Shown: piece by piece, positions 1 through 5,267 of the stretch | Layout: each line of letters starts with the position of its first letter | Position numbering within the stretch: position 1 is the stretch's first letter | From: an uncultured bacterium | GTDB lineage: Bacteria > Hydrogenedentota > Hydrogenedentia > Hydrogenedentales > SLHB01 | Direction: 5' to 3' | NCBI GenBank assembly: GCA_937928585.1 | Contig: CALEZK010000175.1 | Span: 1 to 5,270, forward strand | DNA: 5,270 nucleotides | Notes under the pieces: model-generated | Seen by the model: only the letters and a program-made list of their open reading frames with translations | Database searches by the model: none | What the model was told of the DNA's origin: nothing | Position numbers and translations under genes: made by a program

Positions 1-1
1 T

Positions 2-475
2 CTGCTGTATTTCAGCATGAAGAGCCTGCGAGACGTACTCATCATCTACACGGGCATACCCTGCGCCGTCATTGGTGGCATATTTGCATTATATATTCGC
101 GGTATCCCGCTCAGCGTCAGTGCAACAGTGGGATTCATCGCGCTTGCAGGCATTGCCGTGTTAAACGGGCAAGTCATGATCGAAGCGTTTCGAGACATGT
201 TGCGCGAGGGGCTTGGACTCCGCGAGGCGATACAGGAAGGCGCAAAGCAACGTTTACGCCCCGTGCTTGCCACAGCCATCACCGACATCGTGGGTTTTAT
301 TCCGATGATGGTTTCCACCGGTGTCGGTGCCGAAGTACAACGCCCATTAGCCACAGTCATCGTTGGAGGAATGGTATCGGGAACACTGTTGACCTTGTTT
401 CTCTTGCCGATCTTATATCTCCTCGTATCTGGAAAAAGACCGCGATTGGATCAAGCGGTAATAGAAAAACAGTAG
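2..475 (+). CDS. czcA: C-terminal end of a CzcA/CusA-family heavy-metal efflux RND pump (5' end outside window)
   Basis: Inner-membrane proton/metal antiporter subunit of an HME-RND tripartite pump; only the last 157 codons are present. The frame is open from base 2, so the ATG at 17 is an internal Met in a transmembrane helix (LLYFSMKSLRD), not the start. About four C-terminal helices are visible, including VLIIYTGIPCAVIGGIFALY, VSATVGFIALAGIAVLNG, VLATAITDIVGFIPMMVS and a last one ending LLTLFLLPILYLL. Family hallmarks are SVSATVGFIALAGIAVLNG, the RLRPVLATA segment and the G-AEVQRPLATVIVGG stretch, all typical of CzcA/CusA rather than of drug-type AcrB pumps. The tail after the last helix is short, as usual, and ends in TAG. 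It would be the last gene of an upstream cluster. Metal specificity cannot be read from this part, because the central substrate-site residues are missing. The family call is firm; czcA versus cusA is not. Confidence 0.95.
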   Translation: MLYFSMKSLRDVLIIYTGIPCAVIGGIFALYIRGIPLSVSATVGFIALAGIAVLNGQVMIEAFRDMLREGLGLREAIQEGAKQRLRPVLATAITDIVGFIPMMVSTGVGAEVQRPLATVIVGGMVSGTLLTLFLLPILYLLVSGKRPRLDQAVIEKQ

Positions 476-488
476 CCCAAAAATGGGC
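475..488. terminator. Short hairpin between convergent genes, possible weak terminator
   Basis: GCCCA-AAAA-TGGGC forms a 5-bp stem with a 4-nt loop, beginning at the last base of the czcA stop codon. On the plus strand no T-run follows it. Read on the minus strand, a run of five T (469-465) follows after five bases, so it could help end the minus-strand transcript arriving from the mini-ORFs at 523-940. The stem is short and the T-run offset, so this is only a weak candidate. Confidence 0.25.
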
Positions 489-522
489 GATATTTCAGGA
501 GTGCGATTGCGCAGTGAGAAGC

Positions 523-633
523 CTAAGCGCGTTCGCATTCACCCATCAGTGTCATTGCGGTGTCCGCCGTGATGGCGGTCCAGAGCAACGCATGACCCAG
601 CACAGTCAGCATTACGAAAGGTGTGAGCCTCAC
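523..633 (-). CDS. Possible 36-residue membrane microprotein, third of three coupled mini-ORFs
   Basis: Not recognised. The frame starts with a GTG at 633 that overlaps the TGA of the preceding 21-codon ORF (GTGA), and ends at TAG 525-523. The product begins MRLTPFVMLTVLGHALLW and continues TAITADTAMTLMG to a polar end, ECERA; one membrane segment of about 20 residues (4-23) is plausible. No Shine-Dalgarno sequence precedes the GTG, so translation would depend on coupling to the upstream frame. The alternative is that this is the displaced C-terminal part of one longer membrane protein broken by frameshifts: moving from the previous frame into this one is a -1 shift at exactly the overlap. 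It ends 47 bases from the stop of the convergent czcA. A long frame read through from further upstream (to 765) exists but is not credible as a protein. Confidence 0.3.
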   Translation of the reverse strand: MRLTPFVMLTVLGHALLWTAITADTAMTLMGECERA

Positions 634-695
634 ATCATCGACAGCGCAACGAATGCGACAAAATAGACTAAGAGCATGAAACCAGGCCAACTCAT
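630..695 (-). CDS. Possible 21-residue single-helix membrane microprotein, second of three coupled mini-ORFs
   Basis: Not recognised. The ATG at 695 overlaps the TGA of the 82-codon ORF (ATGA, 695-692). The peptide reads MSWPGFMLLVYFVAFVAL then SMM and stop: essentially one hydrophobic helix with aromatic residues near its N-terminal end, in the size range of known single-helix subunits such as CydX or KdpF, though no sequence match to either is claimed. Upstream bases give only a weak GAG three bases before the ATG. A frame of 109 codons from a TTG at 959 contains this peptide, but its upstream part is a shadow of the 82-codon ORF. Hydrophobicity beginning exactly at the ATGA supports a real start, or alternatively a frameshift scar at that point. 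Confidence 0.35.
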   Translation of the reverse strand: MSWPGFMLLVYFVAFVALSMM

Positions 696-940
696 CGTCT
701 CGTTCGCCGCCATTCGTAGCCTGTCCAAATCGAAAGTGCAAGGCACGCGGCAGCTGACACCGCAAGTGGAATTGAAATGTGAAAATGGCCTGTTGAGCGG
801 TATGCCGGATAAGAGAGTGCTAGCTGTCCGATTACAAATGCCAGACCTAATGCGCCGAAGATTACACTCGCAATCAATAGCTGTTTCGGAGATTGCTGCG
901 ATGCTCGTCGCGTACGCTTCTGCTTTGTTCGTTTTTGCAC
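692..940 (-). CDS. Small two-helix membrane protein, function unknown
   Basis: 82 residues, family not recognised. The N-terminal 20 residues are strongly basic (eight Lys/Arg, MQKRTKQKRTRRASQQSPKQ). Helix 1 follows (about 21-42, LLIASVIFGALGLAFVIGQL), then a short loop with Tyr44, Tyr47, His52 and His54, helix 2 (about 55-73) and a basic tail WRRTRR. Positive charge at both ends and none-to-little in the loop fits a hairpin with both termini in the cytoplasm. The start is a GTG at 940: a GGAG lies eight bases upstream (complement of 949-952) and an in-frame TGA closes the frame just before it (958-956), so no longer form exists. It is convergent with the efflux gene ending at 475 and divergent from the second efflux cluster. 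Its TGA overlaps the next mini-ORF. A 177-codon frame on the plus strand covers the same DNA but lacks any protein-like pattern. Confidence 0.55.
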   Translation of the reverse strand: MQKRTKQKRTRRASQQSPKQLLIASVIFGALGLAFVIGQLALSYPAYRSTGHFHISIPLAVSAAACLALSIWTGYEWRRTRR

Positions 941-977
941 GGCATTCGCTCCGTTTCAACTCTGTCTTTCAGTTCAG

Positions 978-1210
978 TTACGGTTTAAGAGTCCCCCATA
1001 GTAGCTCAACGGGATCTAATCTCAATACAGACATGGCGCATGCGCGCGTAGAGACTTTTGGGTACGTCAACCGGTTTGGCTTCATGCCGCTGGCACCGCG
1101 CTCGCCTTCGAAGGCCTTGACCCACACCGAAGCCCACCTCAGACGCGCCCCGCTACACCACCGTACCCAGGGCCCGGAGGCCGCGCCGTCGCCATATGGG
1201 AAGGAATGAA
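978..1210. other. GC-rich, gene-less block open on both strands; possible remnant or dispersed repeat
   Basis: Within a 378-base stretch (941-1318) that has no secure gene, 1081-1200 is about 71% GC (85 of 120 by count), while 1201-1320 is about 42% (50 of 120). Both strands stay open: a plus frame runs to a TGA at 1207-1209, and a minus frame is open from about 1256 down to a TAA at 980-978. The best minus-strand starts are an ATG at 1085 (35 residues, ending VELLWGTLKP) and a GTG at 1127 (49 residues). Neither has domain-like character. Two perfect palindromes occur, GCGCATGCGC (1036-1045) and GCCTTCGAAGGC (1104-1115). The composition break suggests a piece of different origin, perhaps the decayed end of a mobile element or a dispersed repeat. 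That is inference; no transposase motif or convincing terminal repeat is visible. Confidence 0.4.
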
Positions 1211-1231
1211 TTCGGGAAAGTTGCTCTTTGT

Positions 1232-1249
1232 ATATACCAGATATACCAG
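1232..1249 (+). repeat. Perfect tandem 9-bp repeat (ATATACCAG x2) upstream of the second efflux cluster
   Basis: ATATACCAG occurs twice head to tail, 70 bases upstream of the GTG at 1319, in the AT-rich stretch that follows the GC-rich block. A near-perfect direct repeat in this position is a candidate regulator-binding site. The second copy also contains TATACC (1242-1247), which with TTGCTC (1221-1226) at 15-bp spacing makes a poor sigma-70-like promoter. It does not match the inverted repeats expected for MerR-type metal sensors such as CueR. Confidence 0.4.
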
Positions 1250-1281
1250 ACTGCGCCTAATGCAGATACGCTGCGGAATAC

Positions 1282-1309
1282 TTGATTTAGTGCTCATCAG
1301 ATGTATAGG
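1282..1309 (+). promoter_or_regulatory. Candidate sigma-70-like promoter for the 1319-5263 cluster
   Basis: TTGATT (1282-1287, four of six to TTGACA), a 16-bp spacer, then TATAGG (1304-1309, four of six to TATAAT). Initiation would fall close to the GTG at 1319, leaving an almost leaderless message, which argues against it being the only promoter. It lies downstream of the tandem repeat at 1232-1249. Confidence is low because matches of this quality are common by chance. Confidence 0.25.
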
Positions 1310-1318
1310 CTTTAACGC

Positions 1319-1780
1319 GTGAAGGCTTCCTGCAACCGGTTCGCTGTATCGTTACGCGCCCTTTCTGTTGGCGTGTTGGTAGCCTTTTTGCTGGCAGGAT
1401 GGTTCGCCCGCCACGAACGGGTCTTGTGTATCGGCGAAGACGGTCAGAGGCGGATTGAGTATTCAAATCGTGGATTCTGCGCCGACTCCTCCTCGTCTTC
1501 GGAAACGGCCTCTGTAACTTGCGCTGCTTCTACTTCAGCAGAATCTCGACAGAATCATTGCGGGAGTTGTGTTGACATTCCTATAGTCAGTGAACTGTAT
1601 AGGCATCAAGCGGCAATCCGCGGTTATGCTACTGCCGTCTTCACGCATACAGGGGTTATCCACAATGATCTTGGTGCACTGATCGTAAACGAAAACTCCG
1701 TTCAAGTGTCTCTCCCTGTCAAGCTTTCTCACTGCCGTTCTGTGGTTCAATCGCTCCGCGCCACTGTTCTTCTGATTTAA
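1319..1780 (+). CDS. Secreted Cys-rich accessory protein of a metal-efflux cluster
   Basis: 153 residues. A basic N-terminus and hydrophobic stretch (about 13-29, ALSVGVLVAFLLAGWFA) form a signal peptide or anchor, so the rest is predicted periplasmic. Cysteines lie at 5, 37, 54, 68, 81, 84 and 139; six follow the signal. The patterns LCIGEDGQRRIEY (36-48), HCGSCVDIPI (80-89) and the C-terminal LRATVLLI recall from memory small hypothetical proteins encoded ahead of czcCBA-like operons, which typically carry CxGxDGH...E and HCGxCxDIP. I cannot run the search that would confirm this. Function is unknown; metal binding or a disulfide-stabilised periplasmic role is inferred from Cys/His content and position. 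The GTG at 1319 is chosen because an in-frame TAA (1313-1315) precedes it and an AGG lies nine bases upstream. It is the first gene of the plus-strand cluster; 111 bases separate it from the next start. Confidence 0.7.
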   Translation: MKASCNRFAVSLRALSVGVLVAFLLAGWFARHERVLCIGEDGQRRIEYSNRGFCADSSSSSETASVTCAASTSAESRQNHCGSCVDIPIVSELYRHQAAIRGYATAVFTHTGVIHNDLGALIVNENSVQVSLPVKLSHCRSVVQSLRATVLLI

Positions 1781-1800
1781 CTCCTCATCCTCACTTCCCA

Positions 1801-1852
1801 CGGTAGCCGCAGGTGCAGTGCTTCAAGGCGCGCACCTATCTCGGTTGCCGCA
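1801..1852 (+). repeat. Imperfect 11-bp direct repeat flanking a small hairpin
   Basis: CGGTAGCCGCA (1801-1811) recurs as CGGTTGCCGCA (1842-1852), 10 of 11 bases identical, with 30 bases between copies. Between them AGGTGC (1811-1816) can pair with GCACCT (1832-1837) around a 15-nt loop. It sits in the leader between the Cys-rich gene and the 77-codon gene. No T-run follows, so it is not a standard terminator. It could be an internal regulatory or processing site, or chance. Confidence 0.2.
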
Positions 1853-1878
1853 ATTCTCAGATTTCTTTGAAGGACCAT

Positions 1879-1882
1879 GGAG
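1879..1882 (+). promoter_or_regulatory. Ribosome binding site that favours the start at 1892
   Basis: GGAG ends nine bases before the ATG at 1892. The upstream in-frame ATG at 1877 has AAGGA only two bases before it, too close for good initiation, and its own bases overlap this GGAG. The 77-residue form is therefore preferred over the 82-residue form. Confidence 0.5.
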
Positions 1883-1891
1883 AATCGCATC

Positions 1892-2125
1892 ATGTCAAAT
1901 ACCTTATTAATCCCTTTGGGACGTCGCTCTGTGCTCGTTCTTGCTCTGGCCATCGCCGTGCTCACATCAGATTGCGCTCATAGGCCTTGCACCTGTCGGT
2001 CTGGTATCGCAGAAGTAAGCGAGCCCGAAGATTCACGGAAGGCTGGCCCGCCATTCACGAACAAACGGCACCTTGGGCACAGTCATTTTCAACGAAATGC
2101 GCCAAAGACAAATGGGGGATTTTAG
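1892..2125 (+). CDS. Small secreted Cys/His-containing peptide coupled to the outer-membrane factor gene
   Basis: 77 residues, family not recognised. It begins MSNTLLIPLGRRS, then a hydrophobic segment (about 14-25, VLVLALAIAVLT) of signal-peptide type. Just after it, Cys28, His30, Cys33 and Cys35 lie in DCAHRPCTC; near the C-terminus is HLGHSHF (His60, 63, 65). The spacing suggests metal binding, but this is inference from residue content. Asp before Cys28 breaks the lipobox rule, so lipidation is unlikely. The rest is polar and probably unstructured. The TAG at 2123-2125 is one base before the ATG of the outer-membrane factor gene, and that gene's ribosome binding site lies inside this ORF. 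Such tight packing supports a real, translationally coupled gene, or at least a leader ORF controlling downstream translation. The start could also be 1877 (82 residues). Confidence 0.5.
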   Translation: MSNTLLIPLGRRSVLVLALAIAVLTSDCAHRPCTCRSGIAEVSEPEDSRKAGPPFTNKRHLGHSHFQRNAPKTNGGF

Positions 2126-2126
2126 A

Positions 2127-3683
2127 ATGCGGTCGTATCACATTAATTTCATAGCGGTCACGGCCATTTCGAGTGTGTCATTCTTCCTTGCCAGCGCAGA
2201 TGACAGCGCGGCGGAGAGCGTTGTCGCGATCTTCAAAAACCCTTCCGGGGTATTGACCCTTCCCGACGCCCTTGCATTGACCCTCGAACAGAATCCAGAC
2301 TTGGAGGCTTTCTCGTGGGATATTCGCGCCGCCGAAGCGCGAGAGATACAAGCGGGACTGCGGCCGAATCCGGAGCTTTCATTCGAGATTGAAGATTTCC
2401 GATTCCAGAGTGGCCCGGCCATGCGCTCCAATCAAACAGGTTTATCAAGCTCTCGCAGCGTGCAGGAACAAACCATTGACACACCGAATGGCCCCGTCTC
2501 TATCCCTCTTGCGCGTCGTACGTTCACGCCTGAATACCAGCGCTCTCGAGAAAGCGGCGCTGAGTCAGGACTGTCCGAAGCCGAGATCACACTCCGCATA
2601 TCTCAACTTATCGAGTTGGGTGGAAAGCGATCAAGGCGCATACGTTTGGCCAATCGCGAACGTGAAGTGGCCGCGTGGGATTACGAAGTGGCGCGAGCCA
2701 AAGTACTGACCGACACAGCGAAGGCCTTCTACACCGTCATCGCTGCTCAGAACCGAGTGAAACTTGCGGAGGAACTTCGGGGCTTGGGTGAACAAGTGCT
2801 CAATACGGTCATCGCACGTGTCGATGCGGGAAAAGTCTCCCCGATTGAACGGTCCAGAGGGGAAGTCGAGTACGCAAACGTCAAGCTCGACGTGGAGCGC
2901 GCACTTCGCGAACTGGAAATCGCCCGTGTGCAATTGGCCGCGCAGTGGGGAGCCACATCACCTAGTTTCGCATATGCGATTGGTACACTCGACGATGCCG
3001 ATGTCCTGCCCTCATTCGAAGCACTTAAGCAGCGCACCAAGGATCTCCCCGATATCTCCCGCTGGATGGCGGAAATCGAACAACGCGAGGCTGCAATTGC
3101 GCTGGAACGCGCTAACGCGAAGCCGGACCTCACGGTCACGCTGGGTCTGCGGAGCACCGGGATCGGTTCGCGCAGTGAAACGGCAACAGGGCTCACGTCC
3201 GCGGGAGATATTTCGTACTTTCGAAACCATCTGGCGCCTGAAGATTCGCGCGAAGAAACGCTTGTGCTTGGATTCTCCTTACCCTTGCCAGTTTTCAATC
3301 GCAATCAGGGAAGAATTATCGAGGCACAACACCTGGCGACAAAGGCTGCGGTGCAACGCCGTTCAACGGAAGTGCGAATAGAATCGGGCTTGACGGCCGC
3401 CTACCAAGCCCTCGATGCCGCTCATGTCGAGGTACAGACCCTGCAGTCGGAAATCCTTCCCAAGGCGCAGGAGGCATTCGACGCGACCAACGAAGGATAT
3501 CGGCAGGGAAAATTCGGATTGCTGGACGTGCTGGTTGTGCAACGCACGCTTTTCGACACCCGCAGCCGGTTGCTCGACGCGCAGGCGGCCTACGCGCAAC
3601 GCGTGGCGGACATCGAACGCCTGACCGGCCAAGCGCTCTTCCCCCTATCTGAAACTAACGCGCCGCATGAGGAACAACCATGA
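2127..3683 (+). CDS. czcC: CzcC/CusC-type outer-membrane factor (TolC superfamily) of a heavy-metal efflux pump
   Basis: Outer-membrane channel subunit that opens an exit path for metal ions delivered by the RND pump and adaptor. 518 residues from the ATG at 2127, preceded by GGGGGA seven bases upstream. A signal peptide ends near ASA (22-24), with no lipidation Cys. OEP repeat 1 spans about 43-275: LTLPDALALTLEQNPDLEA, then AGLRPNPELSFEIEDF, ISQLIELGGKRSRR and a long helix (170-270) with DAGKVSPIERSRGEVE. OEP repeat 2 spans about 295-502: AKPDLTVTLGLR, LVLGFSLPLPVFNRNQG, then EGYRQGKFGLLDVLVVQRTL. These motifs are typical of CzcC. The segments 92-155 and 343-377 look longer than usual; both fall where the extracellular loops of the barrel should be. 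The in-frame TTG at 2073 would give 536 residues but places 18 polar residues before the signal peptide. The 3' end overlaps the adaptor gene by four bases (ATGA). Confidence 0.93.
   Translation: MRSYHINFIAVTAISSVSFFLASADDSAAESVVAIFKNPSGVLTLPDALALTLEQNPDLEAFSWDIRAAEAREIQAGLRPNPELSFEIEDFRFQSGPAMRSNQTGLSSSRSVQEQTIDTPNGPVSIPLARRTFTPEYQRSRESGAESGLSEAEITLRISQLIELGGKRSRRIRLANREREVAAWDYEVARAKVLTDTAKAFYTVIAAQNRVKLAEELRGLGEQVLNTVIARVDAGKVSPIERSRGEVEYANVKLDVERALRELEIARVQLAAQWGATSPSFAYAIGTLDDADVLPSFEALKQRTKDLPDISRWMAEIEQREAAIALERANAKPDLTVTLGLRSTGIGSRSETATGLTSAGDISYFRNHLAPEDSREETLVLGFSLPLPVFNRNQGRIIEAQHLATKAAVQRRSTEVRIESGLTAAYQALDAAHVEVQTLQSEILPKAQEAFDATNEGYRQGKFGLLDVLVVQRTLFDTRSRLLDAQAAYAQRVADIERLTGQALFPLSETNAPHEEQP
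3669..3674 (+). promoter_or_regulatory. Ribosome binding site of the adaptor gene inside the end of czcC
   Basis: GAGGAA lies five bases before the ATG at 3680, within the last codons of the outer-membrane factor gene. Together with the ATGA overlap it fixes the adaptor start and indicates coupled translation. Confidence 0.75.
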
Positions 3684-5263
3684 AAGTGTTAAACGTCATT
3701 ATTGTAGTCGCGATCATCGTCGCCGGTCTCGGCGGTGCTTACTATTTCCTTAGCGCAGAGCGCCCAGAATCGCCCGACGAGCACGGCCACGTTGGTGGTC
3801 ACGATGAACACGGCGAAGAGGCCGGTGGCCAAGATGAGCATGCCGAAGCTGGGGATAGTCATGGTCACGGGGAGGAAGGTGGCCACACCGACGAGGCTGA
3901 GCGCGGTTCACACGGTGGGCGCCTGCTGCACGGAGAAGGACTGGAGCTTGAGATCACCATATTCGAGTCCGGCGTGCCACCAGAGTTTCGGGTCTTTCCG
4001 TATGCCGACGAGAAGCCTGTGCCACCGGGGGATGTGCAGCTCACAATCCTCCTCCATCGCCTTGGAGGACGCGCCGATACCATAACGTTTGCGCCCGACG
4101 GTGACTTTCTCAAGAGCAATCAGGAAGTTAAGGAACCACACTCGTTTGATGTTGAGGTCAAGGCCGAGCATGCAGGAAAGCCGTCGACGTGGAGTTACGA
4201 AAGTTACGAAGGACGTGTTGAAATCAGCCAAGACGCGGCACGGGAGGGTGGGCTCGAGACCCAACCGGCCGGGCCGGGCACGATTCGCGGCGTTGTGGCA
4301 TTGCCGGGCGAAATACAACTCAATCCTAACCGAATCATACATGTAGTCCCGCGCCTGCCCGGCTTGGTGCGCGAAGTCTACAAGAACCTTGGCGATATCG
4401 TAAAAAAAGGCGATATCTTGGCCGTCATTGATAGCCGTGAACTTGCCGATGCCAAGAGTGCGTTCCTTGCAGACCTGGAGCGGAGGGAACTCGCCCAGAT
4501 TCGGAGCAATCGGGAAAAGGATCTCTTTGCCAAGAAGATATCGTCGGAAGAGGAATTCCTAACTGCCAAGCAGGCGCTTGCCGAATTAGACGTTAGTGTG
4601 CGATCGGCAGAACAGAAGTTGCTGTCCCTTGGTCTAACGCCGGAACAGATTGCAGACATCCGCAGCGGTAAAGACAAGACCCTGACCGACTATCCGATTC
4701 ACTCATCCATCGATGGCACCATCATCGAAAAGCACATGAGCATTGGCGAAGCCGTAGCCGATAACGCGGACGCGTTCGTCATTGCCGATCTGAGCAGTGT
4801 TTGGGCGGAAGTTGTGGTATATGCCGCAGACCTCAAACGTGTTCGGGAAAACCAGCCCGTTACCGTGCGTTCTCAGGACATGGACATCCAAGCCGAAGGT
4901 GTAATTTCCTTCGTGGGTGCGTTAGTCGGCGAACAAACTCGCACGGCGAAGGCAATTGTGGACCTTCCAAACCCGGAAGGGCTGTGGCGCCCAGGGCTCT
5001 TCGTGACAGTCACCGTTGCGGGTGAAGAGGCGCCGGTGCCGGTAGCCGTTCCGGTAGATGCGATTCAAACATTTCGTGATTGGTCAGTCGTGTTCATCAA
5101 CGTTGGGGACACCTATGAAGTGCGGCCCGTCGAACAAGGTCAAAGTGACGGGGCACTCGTCGAGATTGTAAGCGGGTTGAACCCGGGAGAGCATTTCGTC
5201 AGTAAGAACAGCTATCTCATCAAGGCGGACATTGAAAAGGCAGGCGCCGCGCACGACCACTGA
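3680..5263 (+). CDS. czcB: CzcB/CusB-type periplasmic adaptor (membrane fusion protein) with His-rich N-terminal segment
   Basis: 527 residues; links the inner-membrane RND pump to the outer-membrane factor. Residues 4-24 form one N-terminal membrane anchor with no lipobox. Residues 33-84 are a flexible Gly/Glu/Asp/His segment with ten His and repeated DEH units (33, 42, 52), a probable metal-collecting arm. Residues 86-183 form an extra N-terminal beta domain seen in CzcB-like adaptors. The split lipoyl/barrel-sandwich domain is about 215-257 (PRLPGLVREVYKNLGDIVKK then GDILAVID) and 335-371 (DGTIIEKHMSIGEAV). It encloses an alpha-hairpin (about 258-330) with charged helices including RELAQIRSNREKDLFAKKIS. 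The beta-barrel (about 372-447, ending NPEGLWRPGLFVTVTV) and a membrane-proximal domain (450-520) follow. The C-terminus ends HDH, further potential metal ligands. The His-rich arm favours divalent cations such as Zn, Co, Cd or Ni, but Cu cannot be excluded. Confidence 0.95.
   Translation: MKVLNVIIVVAIIVAGLGGAYYFLSAERPESPDEHGHVGGHDEHGEEAGGQDEHAEAGDSHGHGEEGGHTDEAERGSHGGRLLHGEGLELEITIFESGVPPEFRVFPYADEKPVPPGDVQLTILLHRLGGRADTITFAPDGDFLKSNQEVKEPHSFDVEVKAEHAGKPSTWSYESYEGRVEISQDAAREGGLETQPAGPGTIRGVVALPGEIQLNPNRIIHVVPRLPGLVREVYKNLGDIVKKGDILAVIDSRELADAKSAFLADLERRELAQIRSNREKDLFAKKISSEEEFLTAKQALAELDVSVRSAEQKLLSLGLTPEQIADIRSGKDKTLTDYPIHSSIDGTIIEKHMSIGEAVADNADAFVIADLSSVWAEVVVYAADLKRVRENQPVTVRSQDMDIQAEGVISFVGALVGEQTRTAKAIVDLPNPEGLWRPGLFVTVTVAGEEAPVPVAVPVDAIQTFRDWSVVFINVGDTYEVRPVEQGQSDGALVEIVSGLNPGEHFVSKNSYLIKADIEKAGAAHDH
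3776..3886 (+). repeat. Imperfect coding repeats for the His-rich arm of the adaptor
   Basis: Codons 33-69 of the adaptor. Three consecutive units begin with GAC-GAG-CAC, GAT-GAA-CAC and GAT-GAG-CAT (at 3776, 3803 and 3833), spaced 27 and 30 bases, each running into a Gly-rich stretch. A fourth related patch encodes HGHGEEGGH. The synonymous differences show the units are old or under protein-level selection rather than a fresh slippage expansion. Confidence 0.6.
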
Positions 5264-5267
5264 GGAG
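5262..5267 (+). promoter_or_regulatory. Ribosome binding site of the next gene, probably czcA
   Basis: GAGGAG overlaps the stop of the adaptor gene and ends three bases before the window edge. It is a strong Shine-Dalgarno sequence with no start codon yet in view, so a further gene should begin within about ten bases. The order czcC-czcB strongly predicts the RND pump gene czcA there. Confidence 0.6.

Noticed and set aside
995..1200. CCCATA (995-1000) and TATGGG (1195-1200) as terminal inverted repeats of an insertion element
   Set aside because: Only six bases match perfectly, with no target-site duplication and no transposase; chance is likely.
676..1209. 177-codon open frame on the plus strand
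   Set aside because: Its first half is antisense to the more convincing two-helix membrane protein (692-940), its second half lies in the GC-rich block where stops are rare, no ribosome binding site precedes it and the product has no domain-like pattern.
1892..1978. Lipoprotein signal in the 77-residue peptide
   Set aside because: The residues before Cys28 are Thr-Ser-Asp; Asp at -1 and no Leu at -3 break the lipobox consensus.
2073..2126. Upstream TTG start that would lengthen the outer-membrane factor to 536 residues
   Set aside because: It would put 18 polar residues before a good signal peptide; the ATG at 2127 has a GGGGGA at proper spacing.
2747..3381. Long open frames of 185 codons (minus) and 205 codons (plus) inside czcC
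   Set aside because: Both are out-of-frame shadows of the outer-membrane factor, rich in Ser/Arg and without motifs or ribosome binding sites.
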